Shown: positions 1 through 11,970 of the stretch, piece after piece
Layout of the letters: the number at the start of each line of letters is the position of its first letter
Numbering within the stretch: the first letter of the stretch is position 1
NCBI RefSeq assembly: GCF_000004195.4
Contig: NC_030678.2
Span: 135,223,047 to 135,287,046, forward strand
DNA: 64,000 nucleotides
Source of the DNA: Xenopus tropicalis
Lineage: Eukaryota; Chordata; Amphibia; Anura; Pipidae
Direction of reading: 5' to 3'
The notes under the pieces: generated by a model
The model's input: the letters and a program-made list of their open reading frames with translations, nothing else
The model's database searches: none
Told to the model about the DNA's origin: nothing
Translations under genes and position numbers: made by a program

Positions 1-334
1 TTCAGACTTCAACTCCTGAGATCCCAGGAGAGTGTGCAGAAGTTACTAAAGATCAGGTTGCGCAGTTCAGCTGTGGCAGGTCACTAGGTCTGCTTATACA
101 GAAGGCTCTTTCTTTGCTGCAATATCATTTTGTCAGAGATAACAAATATGAAACAAGCAAGTTCACCGTACATGGAATTGATTGTTATGAAAGAAAACAT
201 ATTTGTAGAACATTCTTAGCTGTTATGTTGTGAATGATGAATACTATAAAGGTTAGTAAATGCATATTTAATAAAAATGAAATAAGTAAAGTTTACTTCA
301 ACTTAACATGGGTATGATATAAAAAATACCCAGT

Positions 335-563
335 GGCATTGATTGACCCTTCTGGGCCCCCATGCAAAAAAAAAATCTTGGGGGCCCAGAGCGCAGCGCC
401 AGCATTACCTGCCTCTGCTCGCCCCTCACGTCCCCTCTTCCCTTCAGGTAGGTAAGCAGTGGGGAGGAGGGTTCACTAAAGCTATAGAGGAAGCAGACCC
501 CATGGTTGTGGGTGGGTGGGGCCCAGGGACAAGGGGTCTGCATTCTCTATAGTTATGCCTCTG
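335..563 (-). repeat. hAT-like interspersed repeat fragment
   Basis: The right edge ends in ctctatagttatgcctctg, whose reverse complement resembles the terminus of a common Xenopus hAT-type MITE (cagtggcgtaactatag). The body has the GC-rich, gggccc-containing composition of that family, with an A tract near 366-375. No matching left terminus or TSD is visible, so this is a truncated copy. The open frames on both strands here belong to the repeat. Confidence 0.5.
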
Positions 564-788
564 TCTTCTACATATTTCATGTGATTTCTGTTTGCATGCA
601 TGAAATGATTGCTAACACAAATTTACTCTTTTGTTAATATTTAGCTGTCGTTTTCTCTTTGGGTTTGTTTAAAGGGGTATCAAAATTAGAGAAAAAAGAT
701 TCCAACTGGATTGTTTAAAGGCAAAGACACTCAGTTCAAACATGAACAGCCTGATGCGATTAAGTGGGCACTTAATCATAGGTTTGTG

Positions 789-1793
789 TAAAGGAGTAGT
801 TCACCTTTGAGTAACCTTTTAAAATGTTATAGAAAGCAATTTTTAAGTTGGTCTTCATATTTTACTTCTTACAGTTAGTATAAATTATTCTTATTTATTA
901 TATCTTCTTCTCTTGACTCTTTTCAGCTATGAAATGGGGGTCACTGACGCCAGCAGCAAAAATACTATTGCTCTGTAAGGCTACAATCTTACTGTTATTG
1001 CTACTTTTTATTACTTAGCTTTCTATGCAATTTCTCTTCTGTTCATATTCCAGTCTTTCATTCAAACCACTGCCTGGTTGCTAGGGAAAAGCTACACTCA
1101 TGATGAAGAAGAGGTGTTTGCACTCAGTTACACTTGGCTATAGCAGTATTGCAGTTGGTGCTAAAATCTTATGTGAATTGTAACAGAAATGTTATGTGTG
1201 TGAGAATACAACACCAGCCACGTTTGAAACCTGGTTGTTACTAAACATAGTTACAGTATAAGAGTGTCACTGCAAAGAATTAATAAACACAAACATCTTC
1301 TGCAGACCGCCCAGGAAAGGCTCCCAGCATGCTCATTGCTAGGTGGTCAGTGGTCATGATAATTCTGCAAGAAACCACACCTTGCAGACATTTATTAATG
1401 GTGCTGAATGTGTTATAGCTTTAAGGCCAATAGCCACTATATTTCCCTTGGGCTTTGTTTACAGAAGAAGCTCATAGGGCAGGTTCTGCAATTAAAAAAT
1501 CAAATTTAACTCTGCCGTGACCAGTTTAAAGAGGGGGAGTTCATGGTAAAATTAGTATAATATAGATGTTGTTATTCTGAGAATTGGTCTTTTTTTAAGA
1601 TGGCCCTTCTTGCTGTTTTATGTGGCCCCTGGTGACTATGCCTGATCGTGCAGCACCAATCGCCTGACTGCACAGTGCCTGACCGGCAACTTAGCCTGTG
1701 TTTTAGATTGCGGCCCCCTTATGTGATTAAGTTTGACACCCCTAGGTCTACATTGTATTAAAAGTTCATCTAAAGGTGAACAACCCCTTTAAC
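789..1793 (+). mobile_element. T2-type MITE, interrupted by about 650 bp
   Basis: The left end begins aaaggagtagttcaccttt and the right end finishes taaaggtgaacaacccctttaa, which are inverted copies of each other. The left half (789 to about 1090) matches copies at 8874-9087 and 41333-41545, including the ctctgtaaggctaca motif. The right terminal 45 bp resume near 1748. Between them lie about 650 bp not seen in the other copies, including an apparent hAT terminus ending tttgacacccctag near 1745. I infer insertion of later elements into an older MITE. Confidence 0.6.
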
Positions 1794-2332
1794 CTGTAAG
1801 TATATTTTTTTCTATTGACCATTGCTTTAAAATTACTGAGTAAAATGCCTTGTGACATTTTCTGCAGCCAAAAGAGGAACAATAAGAACAAAGTGGGACG
1901 CTGGATAGAAAAACAAGCTCAGTAATTCAGCATGTAGTCGGGCAATGAGTACACATGGGAAGATTTATGTCAGGAAGACACAACATGCAGGGCAGATGAA
2001 GAAATCACCCCTATCTGGATCCATGATGTAACACATTTCTGCTGCAGACCACACCGCTCTCTGGCTCTGGCTGATTACGGCTTAACAGTAGCAAAAGGAA
2101 GAAATGAAAGAATGAATTGGGGAAGTGGAAAATATCAATAACCACAGACACGTCACAAAGGCAGTGAGGCGTTAATGGTTTGCACGGCACTAAAACCAAG
2201 GAAGCTCACTTAGGTTGGGGAGATATAAAATATATATATTTATATATATAAAGAGAGGGTTTTTTCTATCATTACTCATATGTTATTGAATTTACCAATA
2301 AAGAGTAATCTGTAATAACTTTTCCGGTAGCC

Positions 2333-2668
2333 ATTTAAAGGAAAACTATATCCAAACAATGTAGGTCTCTATAAAAATATATTACGTAAACAAGCTCATA
2401 TGTAAAACCCTGCGTCATCTAAATAAACCATTTTCATAAAATTATACTTTTTAGTAGTATGTGCTATTGGGTAATCCTAAATAGAAAATTGCCATTTTAA
2501 GACTTAAAGAAACAGTAACAACAAAAAAATAAAAGTGTATTAAACTATTGAATATATATTACGTACTATTGCCCTGCACTGGTAAAAGTGTGTGTTTTTG
2601 CCTTAGAAAGACTACTATAGTTTATGTAAATCTGTTGCTGTGTAGCCATTGGGGCAGCCATTCAAAGG
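2333..2668 (+). mobile_element. T2-type MITE fragment (TTTAAAGGAAAACTATA end)
   Basis: The left end tttaaaggaaaactatatcc has the TTAAAGGRR form of the Xenopus T2 group. The internal text (gaaacagtaacaacaaaaaa, ttgccctgcactggtaaaag, gtgtagccattggggcagcc) is one I associate with that family. The copy stops near 2668, next to an Xmix-like element, so the right end is missing. Family assignment is from memory. Confidence 0.5.
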
Positions 2669-2691
2669 ACAAAATATTGAAGATATTGTAA

Positions 2692-2988
2692 ACGTATTGG
2701 CGATCTGAAAGTCTCGAAATTTTCATATCACAATGATTGTAAACGGCGCAAAACCCTTTCTGACTTTGAAACTTCAATGCATGCTTTGGGAAGCCTCCCA
2801 TAGGACTCACTCTGCAGCTCCAACCTGGCCAATACCGAAGCTTTAATGAATTCTGCAACTTTTGTACTCGTTGCAACAAATACGATTTTGTCGCACAAAT
2901 TGTAGCAAGGTACGAAAAAGTTGTGAAAATTAACAAAAAAATTGCAGAAAATAGGCATGGTTCTAAAAGTTATTGATAAATGGGCCCC
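2692..2988 (+). mobile_element. Xmix-like MITE, copy A, about one minisatellite unit
   Basis: This shares flanking and terminal sequence with the elements at 16814-17913 and 43469-44429: gtattggcgatctgaaagtc, then cctttctgactttga, then ataccgaagctt, then the end ttgataaatgggcccc. Where those copies carry long arrays of a 52-bp unit, this one has a single, slightly shortened unit around 2795-2835. The left terminal part is absent. It may represent the unexpanded state or a collapsed array. Confidence 0.7.
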
Positions 2989-2992
2989 TTAA

Positions 2993-4382
2993 AGTTAGTT
3001 AAGTATTCATCCTGGGGTTATAGGTTTCCTTTATGTGGTGAGAATGCCTATACTGGTGTAGATAGTGGTAGGTCATGATTAAATTAGATCCTAGTTATTG
3101 CTCATGACGTTGCCTTCTCTAGCCGCTGTCATCATCAGACAGAATAACCAAAGCAGTTTTGTACATATGTAGACATTTGGTTAGTCCAGTTAGGCTGGAC
3201 CTGTATTAATATGGGGGAAGTACTGGCCCTCAAGCTGCCACTCAGCCTATTATAATCAAACAGTCGACCTGCAATTCTTTTTGAGTGCCAGAAATAAATA
3301 CCCCATTCTACACCCTGGTTAACAAGATTATTACAATGTGGCTTGCCTTCCAGCAGCCATAGTGCCGTATGGACATGGAATTGGCTTTTTGGACAAAACT
3401 ACAAATATACTTTAATCAGACATTAGAGTAGAGTAGCATGAAAAAATGTCAGACATGCAGCACAATAGAGCTAATTTTTTTTTACAGCTTCTGTTTTGAA
3501 CACCATCATGCATATGACTTGGGCATATGGATGATTTGTCAGTACCTGCCTTGCACTTGTTCTAGGCCTATTATGCTCATGCAAGCATTAAATGAACAAA
3601 GGCAAACTAGTGCATATTGTGTTGATTTTCTGTCTGCTGTTTTTGTGCATTATATGTCCCTCTGCACCTAAAGAAAGGGAGGAACACAAAAGATGTAATT
3701 TTTTCTCACAAACTGATGGGTTACCTATTTCTTGGCATATATATATGACACCTGAGATTTGCCCTAGATCCACTGAAGTGCAGGCACTTTGCATGTATAT
3801 ACACTGTCAGGCATGGAATCAGTCAGGGCAGAAGGCACACACAGTGGATTTCAGCATGGAAATGTTAAAGCATGCCAGAAATTACGCCCTAGAAAGTGCA
3901 GGAGGGACTGGCTGCAAATGTTGCCCCTGGGCCCATGGTCATCTTCTAATCTGCTGCCACAACTCATTTCTGTTGCACTATGACACACAGAGCACTTTGT
4001 TTGGGTCTTTCCCCGATCTTTGAGACTATTCCCAGGACAATATCCAAACAAATATCTCTACGAAAAGTATATGGCAATCTCCTTGGTTATGGAACACAAA
4101 GCATATTACTGTCAGTAACCTTTGACAACAGAGGCCGGCATGTGAGGTCTAAATGTCACTATTTTTCATGGTGATTTTTCCTATGAAAATTGCCCTCTCT
4201 CCCTGGTTCAGCCTGATGAGCAGTAGAACCATGCTACCAGTTTGGATTTGGGCTGCTGCTTTGACACTGATGACTGAAATTAAATAACATTTAATTAAAT
4301 ATCTCCCAGAAATTACAGGTTCCTCATTACAATGCATACTAGTTACAGTACACTACACTGTGGGTGGAAACGTATTTTAGAT
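2993..4382. other. Anonymous intergenic or intronic sequence
   Basis: Apart from the open frame at 3592-4023, I see no repeat ends, tandem arrays or splice-flanked open frames in this stretch. It is ordinary AT-rich vertebrate DNA. Confidence 0.5.
3592..4023 (+). CDS. Unrecognised 143-codon ORF with a signal-peptide-like start
   Basis: This is one of the few longer frames here that begins with a true ATG and lies outside a recognised repeat. Residues 1-26 look like a secretory signal: a basic start (MNKGKLVH), a hydrophobic core rich in L, I, F and C, then PSAP. The remainder has Cys at 35, 57, 67, 72, 108, 110 and 111. The C-x4-C (67/72) and G-C-x-C (107-110) spacing, with W48 and a V-x4-E-x-L stretch near 85-92, weakly recalls the IL-17 cytokine fold, but the segment between the cysteine pairs would be about 10-14 residues short. 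No conserved intron or promoter is seen. Chance is the default explanation. Confidence 0.13.
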   Translation: MNKGKLVHIVLIFCLLFLCIICPSAPKEREEHKRCNFFSQTDGLPISWHIYMTPEICPRSTEVQALCMYIHCQAWNQSGQKAHTVDFSMEMLKHARNYALESAGGTGCKCCPWAHGHLLICCHNSFLLHYDTQSTLFGSFPDL

Positions 4383-4383
4383 A

Positions 4384-4665
4384 TGGCCATACACTGAAAG
4401 ATCCGCTCGCTTGGAGAGGTTTCCAAGTGAACAGATCTTCTCCCGATAAGCCCACCTACGGCTGGGTGTTATCAGCTAATTCGATCCCTTGGCCCTAGGG
4501 CCAAATAATCGAATTAAAATGGCGGGCATAGCCAATGCAGTCCCCGATCCAACCGAAAAATCAAACCTGCCCAATTTCAGGCCAGATATTGGTTGAGGAG
4601 GCCCGTCGTTGATGCCCATATACAGGCAGATAAGCTGCGGAATCAGTCTAAAGGCCACCTTTAAT
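4384..4665 (+). repeat. Interspersed repeat, 'ggccatacac' family
   Basis: The start atggccatacactgaaagat is followed by gatccgctcgcttgg, ctcccgataagcccacc and a ggccctagggcc palindrome. The same motifs recur at 35245-35395, and a related start occurs at 13325. This is a dispersed family, probably a DNA transposon remnant. Exact ends are uncertain. Confidence 0.5.
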
Positions 4666-5110
4666 CTTTAACTACAATTATGCCAACAAAAGCTGGCCAG
4701 ACACATAATGATTTTCCTTTACTTAATCACCGATTTCAATGCAATCATCAAATTATCTTAAGGTTGGTGTGCACTAAACTATCATACACCTGGTCCTCTT
4801 TCAGGTTTTACAGGTTTCAAAAATTGTATCTTTTGTCCTTTGATGGGATGGACGGCTTTCAATCGCTTAACAATTTGGAAACTGCACATGCACCAACCTT
4901 TTATTCTTTGTAATGAACATTCATTTAAATAACTTGCAGCAGTAAATATAGCGGCCCAAAGAAAAAGGAATCAAACAGATGCATAAATTAAATACTTTTT
5001 AACTTTTTTTTACATGTTGCACAACAACAACCAAAAACTGAAAAAGAGCAAACTGTGCAATACAGCATACACTGTCTTTTAACCTCTCCATAGGACATTA
5101 CAAAATTGTT

Positions 5111-5166
5111 TGCAGGAGCAACATTAAAGGGGGTGGATCAGGAGCCACTGGTTGGGGATGACTGCT
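5111..5166 (+). mobile_element. hAT-like MITE terminus (truncated)
   Basis: The segment ends ggagccactggttgggg followed by atgactg, matching the right end of the complete element at 10659-10965 (gagccactggttaggg, then atcactg). Only the terminal 50 bp or so are recognisable. Confidence 0.5.
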
Positions 5167-5506
5167 CTGATCTATACACAAGCCATAGGGTATACTATCA
5201 TTAAATACACAGGGGCTTTCTCTTCTTACCCTCCCACTCCCCCAGGAATTATTTTAACTTGCATTTGACTTTATTCTTCTGCCTCATTCTCTATGTCATT
5301 GTACCGCAAGGCGATGCTAAGATAGTATTCTATTTAAATTGGGTTGTGTCCTTACCCCCACCCATTAAAACAGTTCTTTATAACATGTGAGCCCTAATCA
5401 CTGAACCTTGGTTGTATTTCCTTTGCATATTCATGACTGAATCATGTTCAGCTAACAGATGAGGTAGGGGGATTTCTACACTACATGTGACATATATAAA
5501 TATCTA

Positions 5507-5530
5507 TCTATATATATATATATATATAAA
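5507..5530. repeat. (TA)n microsatellite
   Basis: An almost pure run of TA dinucleotides preceded by a short tatctatc stretch. Confidence 0.85.
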
Positions 5531-5689
5531 ACCTACTGCCCTGTTCACAAAATGTTTCTCAGGAAATTTACAGCTGATAAAATGGCTTGACATTTGGAGA
5601 AACCAGTGTTAGTCAGCTCTAACAATTTATGAGACAGAGCTACTCCCTTAAAGAAGACATTGGTCTGTGTTCACTCAAGCTGAAGAATC

Positions 5690-5910
5690 CAATGCACAGT
5701 GCTGGGCCAATCTGGCCGGGCCCCCTAGGCAACCCTGGCACACAAATGTGCGGGCATGCACTGGCAACAGGGGCAGTAACTAACAATTTGGCAGTGGGGG
5801 GACAAGGGCGTTGACTGGGGGTAGGGTACAAAAGAGGTATGTGCCTAGTGCCCCTCACCATTGCACCCTAAGCATTTACCTCTTCTCCCTACCCCTAGTC
5901 CCAGCCCAGC
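5690..5910. repeat. Probable degenerate hAT-type repeat
   Basis: A GC-rich block inside AT-rich surroundings contains ggccccctaggcaaccctgg, a motif typical of several Xenopus hAT-derived repeats. No inverted ends or TSD could be paired. Open frames on both strands here are attributed to the repeat. Confidence 0.35.
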
Positions 5911-6418
5911 CAAAAGAGGTACTGACCCATTACCTGGGAAAAGGAGAGAGACTGTGAGCTCTCTGTCCAGGAAGTAGGAAGTGGGGGAAAGCACTTGTGC
6001 AGCTGAGAGAGTTGATGGAAAAAAACTTGTGAGTAAAATATTGTTTTATTTGCTTAGGTTGTGTGAAAAGTATTGTGCCAAAATCTGCTGTGACTAAAAC
6101 ACAGGTGTATACCTGCATAAAAACTACATTGGATGTTGCTGTTTCTTCCTTAAATCTGCAAGCATGGTAAGCACTTGTGTTTTCCTCCTCAGTCAGTTGC
6201 ACATAACACCAGAGCTCTAGTTGCATAGTTGTGCACCATTCTGATATTATTATTATTGTTATTATTAGTGACAAATGGTAACCCTAGAGCTACCACCACC
6301 TCCTAAGGTGGAAACTCTAGGGTTCCCTCAGTGACCTGTGTCAATATGCACAGCACACTTGCGCTGAAATGATAGGCTCCACATGTCATCTGCATGCAGA
6401 ACATTGGAAATTACTTTA

Positions 6419-6634
6419 GATCAAAATGTAAAAGGAATCCACCGGAGAGCTCACGTCTATGCAAACAAGTGTGAACTTTATTAAAGATGCATAGCACTAC
6501 ATGTTTCGGACCACATGGGCCCTTCCTCTGGTGCAGAAACTGTCCCAAACTAGTAGTGCTATGCATCTCTAATAAAGTTCACACTTGTTTGCACAGATGT
6601 GATCTCTCCGGTGGATTCCTTTTACATTTTGATC
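6419..6634. repeat. Inverted repeat, 82-bp arms
   Basis: The left arm 6419-6500 (gatcaaaatgtaaaaggaat to gcatagcactac) is the near-exact inverse of 6553-6634. A handful of mismatches separate them, with a loop of about 52 bp containing catgtttcggaccac. Both arms include aaagttcacacttgtttgc or its inverse. The form is that of a foldback MITE, and transcripts of either strand would fold into a long hairpin. Confidence 0.85.
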
Positions 6635-6639
6635 CATTA

Positions 6640-8146
6640 TTTTGGAGGTGGCGACCCCATACCACTGTGTAGAGAGCTATTATATAACATTTGATTGCAG
6701 TAGTCCCTGTGGATAATTTTGGACGGAAATGACTTTAGGCAGCTAGAAAATATTCAGTGCAGCTGATTTGGCCGGTTAAGTCCATTTTGCAAAAAAGAAC
6801 ACAACTGCAGTAGGTAGAGCGCAATTGTGTCAAAGGAATCACCTGTTTGTGTCCACAATGACAGAATTCTGGGAAAAAATATTCTATTGTGGGAAAAAAA
6901 CATAAAGATGCGTCAATGCAAGTCAATGCGTCCTATTGTCTCTTCTTTCAGTAAAGTGAATCCCCACTAAACATAAATATATATGGGCTCAAGTACTGCA
7001 GCAGGGCTGAATCAAACTTCTCTTTCAATTTATTGAACTGTTTCGTTCAGGAAATCGCTTCAAATAGAAAATTAAGTGGCACAAGATGATGCCATCCAAC
7101 CCCGCTGCTCTACTCTGCATATGGGGAAAGGTAGGACAAATGGGGCTGTACTGGGATGTGATTTGGCAGGGGGGAGTGAGGCCACTCCTGGGATCCTAAT
7201 TTAGGTACATGGCTTTTATTCATCTTTAAACTGAATGTGACAAAATAATGTCTGTATCACTTACAGTGGCTTTCCACCAATTAGCCTGTTATATTTACAG
7301 CAAATGGACCTATATTTATTAAGCAGCAAATAAATGTGCCAGATTTAATAAGTAAAATCTTGATTATTATGTGACTCAAATGTGAAGCGTTGACATATTA
7401 TATTACTTTTGTTACAATGCTGTTAAAACATCAGAAAGCTTATGAAGATATATGTGAAAAAAAGTACTTCTTGACAGTATAATCATGTATTGCTGGGAGT
7501 ACTGTTCCTTGGCAGCTGCTATGGCTGTTACTTGTTTATCATAAGGTCATTCCAGGTACTTTAGATGGTGCTGGTGCTTCTGAAGGAGGGGTTGAGTCAG
7601 CCGTGTAACTGCAGCCGCCAGAATCACTAGATACGGCCTCAGGAAATATGTGCTCACAAAGGTCTGGCTCTTAAAATGACTGTGACTCCCAACTCTCTGT
7701 ATGGAAAACAGAGGAATTTAAAGGAGATGGCTGCAAAATCCATAATACATATGGGAAGAAAGAGTAATTTTGTTGTAATAATGTTTTTTTTTTTTTTAAA
7801 TGAGAACCAAAAGCATTCTCAGTTTCAGGCTAGAAATAGGCAGAATGGGAACACAAATGATTTAAAAGACTGTACATGGCAAAAAGCTATGAAGCTTGGT
7901 TCCTCACTCTACACCTCACTTGCACCAATGAAAGTTTATGTACATCATGTATTCATCTGATTTATTCCAGACTACAAAACAATTTCAGTTTCCCACATAT
8001 TAAGATGCTTGCTCACCATTCTGAATTTACCAAAAAACAGTCATATAATTGCCAATTCTTATTTAAAAAACCTCATAAGCAAATACCCCAGTGACCACAG
8101 AAATTTCCCATCATCCCAACTGTGATGATGCAGACCCAGCAGAGAA
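6640..8146. other. Anonymous sequence
   Basis: There are no paired termini or tandem arrays. An open frame starts at an ATG at 7676 but runs into an ordinary T tract and has no splice context that I trust. Confidence 0.45.
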
Positions 8147-8376
8147 CAAGCATACAAAAGAGAGAGAGGATTTATCAATGCACCTTCCCAGTCCCCTGTT
8201 TTCCAAGTAATTTAGTATCTATGCAAGTGCATGTATTTTAAAACAGGGATTTTTAGTTGTTGGTTTTATGATCATAACTTTTAAATTAAAAACCCGTTTT
8301 TGAAAATACTAAATTACGTAGAAAAGGGGACCAGTGAATGTGCATTGATCAATCCCCTCTCTCTTTTCTATGCTTG
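8147..8376. repeat. 230-bp palindromic element
   Basis: Reading inward from caagcatacaaaagagagag on the left and from the inverse of ctctctcttttctatgcttg on the right, the two halves pair almost throughout. The centre is at atgatcat (8268-8275). Paired motifs include atcaatgcac, gtaatttagtat and aaaccaacaac/gttgttgg-like segments. This is a foldback-type MITE with essentially no loop. No TSD was assigned. Confidence 0.75.
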
Positions 8377-8656
8377 TAGCTTATTTGGACAGATTAGTTG
8401 CACTTCTATTGCACTTGTATATTTTACTTAGCCTTGGAGGATTCCCACAACCCCCCTTTTTGACCAAACCAAGAACAGCAATGACAGTTACAAACTGTAT
8501 GTCAGCATAAGTGTCTTTATCCTTACAGCTCATATAGGGGGTCAGCTTTTCATTCCTATAAATAGGCATTTTTTACTGTCATGAATTTTATGGTATTTTT
8601 TTTATTTCTAAATTACACTGTTTACATAGCAAATAATTTACTCTACCATTAAAAAA

Positions 8657-8858
8657 TTGTATTCTCCTATTCCAGTGTAACTGGAGGAGTCCCAAGCCAG
8701 ACTTGGATTTCTTACTATTGAGCGCTATTCTGATATCTACTGGGAGCTGCTATCTTGCTCCCTTCCCATTGTTCTGCTGATTGGCTGCTGGGAGCGGGGT
8801 GATATCACTTCAACTTGCAGTGGAGCAGAAGCTCCATTAACTGATGTGTTTTAAATAA
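8657..8858 (+). repeat. Dispersed repeat family F, copy 1
   Basis: This shares long stretches with 32935-33400 and 57609-57990: ctggaggagtc, ctattctgatatctactggg, ctgctgattggctgctggg and gatatcacttcaacttgca. It lacks the later part present in the other two copies (cagagcacaggtcac). The repeat class is unknown. Confidence 0.7.
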
Positions 8859-8873
8859 AAACATAGAATTTCC

Positions 8874-9087
8874 TATTGCTAATTACTTTGCATTTGGCCT
8901 TTATTATTTATTTGTTTGTATATATTTTTTTGCATTATTTGCTTTGCTATTCTACATCTTCCCAGCTTTTAAATGAGAGTTACTGACCCTGGCATCCAAA
9001 AAACATTGCTCTGTGAGCAAATTGTCTCTGCATATTAATGTCTATGTCATATTGCAAGTTAATTTAAAGGTGAACAACACCTTTAAA
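8874..9087 (+). mobile_element. T2-type MITE, internally deleted copy
   Basis: The motifs tttgcatttggcctttat, ttgctctgtgag and the right end taaaggtgaacaacaccttt place this with the elements at 789-1793 and 41333-41545. The left terminus and much of the centre are missing. Confidence 0.6.
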
Positions 9088-9412
9088 TATTCAAGGCCAC
9101 TTTGAGTAAATGTGGCCCATGATTTAAGGAAACAAAACCTCAATCAGATATTTAAATAAACATTTCTAAATATCTGTTTTTTAAAACATATAAATGTTTT
9201 AAATAAAGAAATGAAAAGTAAGGAGCATTACAACCCTCAGAAGAGCAATCATTAGTATATGAGAACATACATTTGCAACCAATGGTTCCCACTTAACACT
9301 GCAGAGAGTCGCTTACAGTCACCAAGAGAGTATTCAGCACTCGGTGACCTTCTCATCCTGTTAGAACCTTTACTAATTAAGGCAATTGACTCCTGAGTTA
9401 ACTCCTTGAGGC

Positions 9413-9483
9413 TCCAGGCAAGTCACTTAATCTCCCAACACCTCAGGCATCTAACCTAGATTGTAAGCATTAGGGGACAGGCT
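9413..9483 (+). repeat. CORE-SINE-like fragment
   Basis: The string ggcaagtcacttaatctccc followed by gattgtaagc is shared with 37420-37475. It resembles the conserved core of vertebrate CORE/MIR-type SINEs. It is short, and no tRNA-related head or poly-A tail was found. Confidence 0.45.
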
Positions 9484-9983
9484 CGTGTGACCCCCTGAAG
9501 GAATAGCAAATGATGAAGCTTGTTTATTTGGCTTTGCAAGTGGGAGATCCTGTAAGTTCAGCGTAAGAAGCAAAATCATTTACCTTGCATTTCATTTTGA
9601 AAATAGTATCCCATTTGCGCTTTTTTAAGGATTCAACATAGCACAAAGTTCAGTCCTTTTGCCGTATATTTCCTATTTAATATATAGTTTTAAAGTCACC
9701 CCCAAAGAGGGTAGAACAAATACCAGTGAAAGACCTACTGCACAAGTAGTGCTTTAAAAATATACATATATAATAAGAATACTCCTAGATAAACACTGTA
9801 CTTTATAATAATAATAAATAATAATAATATCTGTGTATGGGGTAGAGTCGCCTCCTGGAGAATAGGTAAGGGAAGAAACATAAATATATATAATAAGGCT
9901 GGTAATTGTTTTACAGAAAAGGTGCCAACCCTAGTATGGGGGGGAATAGGTGTGGCATTACACCTTTGGAACTCAGTGTGGCT

Positions 9984-10092
9984 CATTTACTTACCTTGAG
10001 CAAATTTGCACCTGGTCAGTAACTCAAGGAAGTGAAACAGTGAAAGCAAACATTTGATGCAGATTTGCCCAGTGTTAGTAAATGAACCACTG
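9984..10092 (+). mobile_element. Small palindromic MITE, 'gcaaatttgcacctgg' family
   Basis: Left text gagcaaatttgcacctgg and right text gatttgcccagtgttagtaa are the two ends of the family seen more completely at 28201-28335 and 37610-37763. The centre is reduced here. Confidence 0.55.
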
Positions 10093-10658
10093 TGTTCCAG
10101 AACTCCTACCTTTCCTCTGACTCATGCTGGCTTTCTGTACCTTATATTTTGCTGGACAACCTCTGTAGACGCAGAACACCAGTGGACTACAACAGTAAAC
10201 TGCCATTTTAATGTGGTTTTCCTCACAGTTATCGTTCTTGTGTGTGGCATTAACCACCAAGTTCTGCTCATTAGAATACAATTCACAACAGTACTGTCCA
10301 TTACTACTTGATTTCCTATTGAAGGCCAAGCTAGTTTTGTACCTTGATGTTGTTGTCCTTGCTAATGTTGTGCATCATTACATGAAGCAGTTTCACAAGC
10401 CTTTCATCCTCCTCCCTAGATACTGGGATTGTCTCTATGATTCTGAATTCAGTCTGTTCCTGTCTATTGATCTTGTTTGTATTCAGCCTGCCTGACCCTT
10501 GCCAGTGACCTTGGTTACATCTTAAGCTTTCAGTTTGGTACCTTTGATCTCTTATCCTCCATGCCTGTACCACTACAAATAACCTCTTCAGCTCAGCACA
10601 CTAGGCTTGGCTCCATTGTGCTCCTCTGCAATAGATTCTTGTTCTTGTGCATCTAAAA

Positions 10659-10965
10659 CAGGAATCCCCAACCTTTTTTACTCGTGAACCCCACTCAGAT
10701 GTAAAAAGTGTTGGTGAGCCACACAAGCATGAAAGATGTTCTTTGGGGTGCCAAATAAGGACTGTGATTGGCTATTTGGTAACCTCATGTGGACTGTTAG
10801 CCTGCAGGAGGCTTTACTTGGAGGAAAACTGTGTCTCTGTGCTTCCAACACTTGCCTCCAAGCCAGAAATGTAAAAATGGGCTCCTACTTTGAGGCCACT
10901 GGGAGCAACATCAAAATGGGTAGTGAGCAATATGGTGCACAAGAGCCACTGGTTAGGGATCACTG
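10659..10965 (+). mobile_element. hAT-type MITE, 307 bp, imperfect TSD
   Basis: The element begins caggaatccccaacc and ends ggttagggatcactg, which are inverse copies of each other with a few mismatches. The flanking octamers are atctaaaa on the left and atttgaaa on the right, six of eight matching, as expected for an old hAT insertion. The frame running through it is non-coding. Confidence 0.65.
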
Positions 10966-11970
10966 ATTTGAAACATAGTGGTACCCAAGCAGATTAATGT
11001 CAGAGCCCACGCCAAAGGCTCTGGCTATAGGCAGAAGAAAACCCTGCAACCAGAATTCACAGCTCCACCAGGGTTTGGAACATAGCATTTGAAATCACCT
11101 TTAATATCCTAACTAAATGCATTCTTACAATGATGGCCAAAGCATTTCTCCCATAATCAAGGCTTCGCTTGCTCAATATGAACCCCATGTATAAATACCT
11201 GGGACAAAGTTACACAACCCCTGGAAACCCTTACTATACTCCAGAGTCAAATTATTACTTCATAAATCTTCCTTATATTTTAACAATGATCCAATTTAAA
11301 TACAAACCCAAAGTGCCAGTAACCATTAACACATCTTTACAACCTAGAAAGAGCTGACATTAAAGGTCTGTGAATAAATCCTTGGGACAAAAAACTGCCA
11401 TGAAAATAATTGCTTCAATAAGTTAGTGTTCTGGTGTTGGTAATGTGACTGCTGCATTGTGCCAGACATCAGTATGACATTGCGCAATTCACTCCCACGT
11501 TGATTTAACTACTGTGCCTTTATGACCCACATGTGAGTGCCAGATGCCTCTCTATTGCCTCAGTCCTAATTGCAATGAACCTTTCAAATACTATATCCTG
11601 CCATGTTAATAACACTTCTTCTTGTCTACTGCTGAAGACCTGCCTTGTAAATGACATCCAAATGCTTCTTATGCTAGCCCATTTGACTTCTTAATAAACA
11701 GAATCCTTAAATACTTCCTCATGGCGGTGCCAGAGTGTCAGGCTGCAGCTGTCAAGCTGCCCAGTGAAAGCATAAAGGTAAACTTTTTCTGGAGGCCTTT
11801 CAGGTTTATAGTGAACATTCTGAAACTGTGCCTTTTTTATTACCTGTGTCAAAATAAATAAGACCATGTTACCCAGGGTCCTAGATGTATAGTAAACTCA
11901 AAATCCAGCCTTTCCACACAAGAGTAGGAGGAGTTGTCAGAGCAGAACTCAGATGACCTGACAGAGAATC

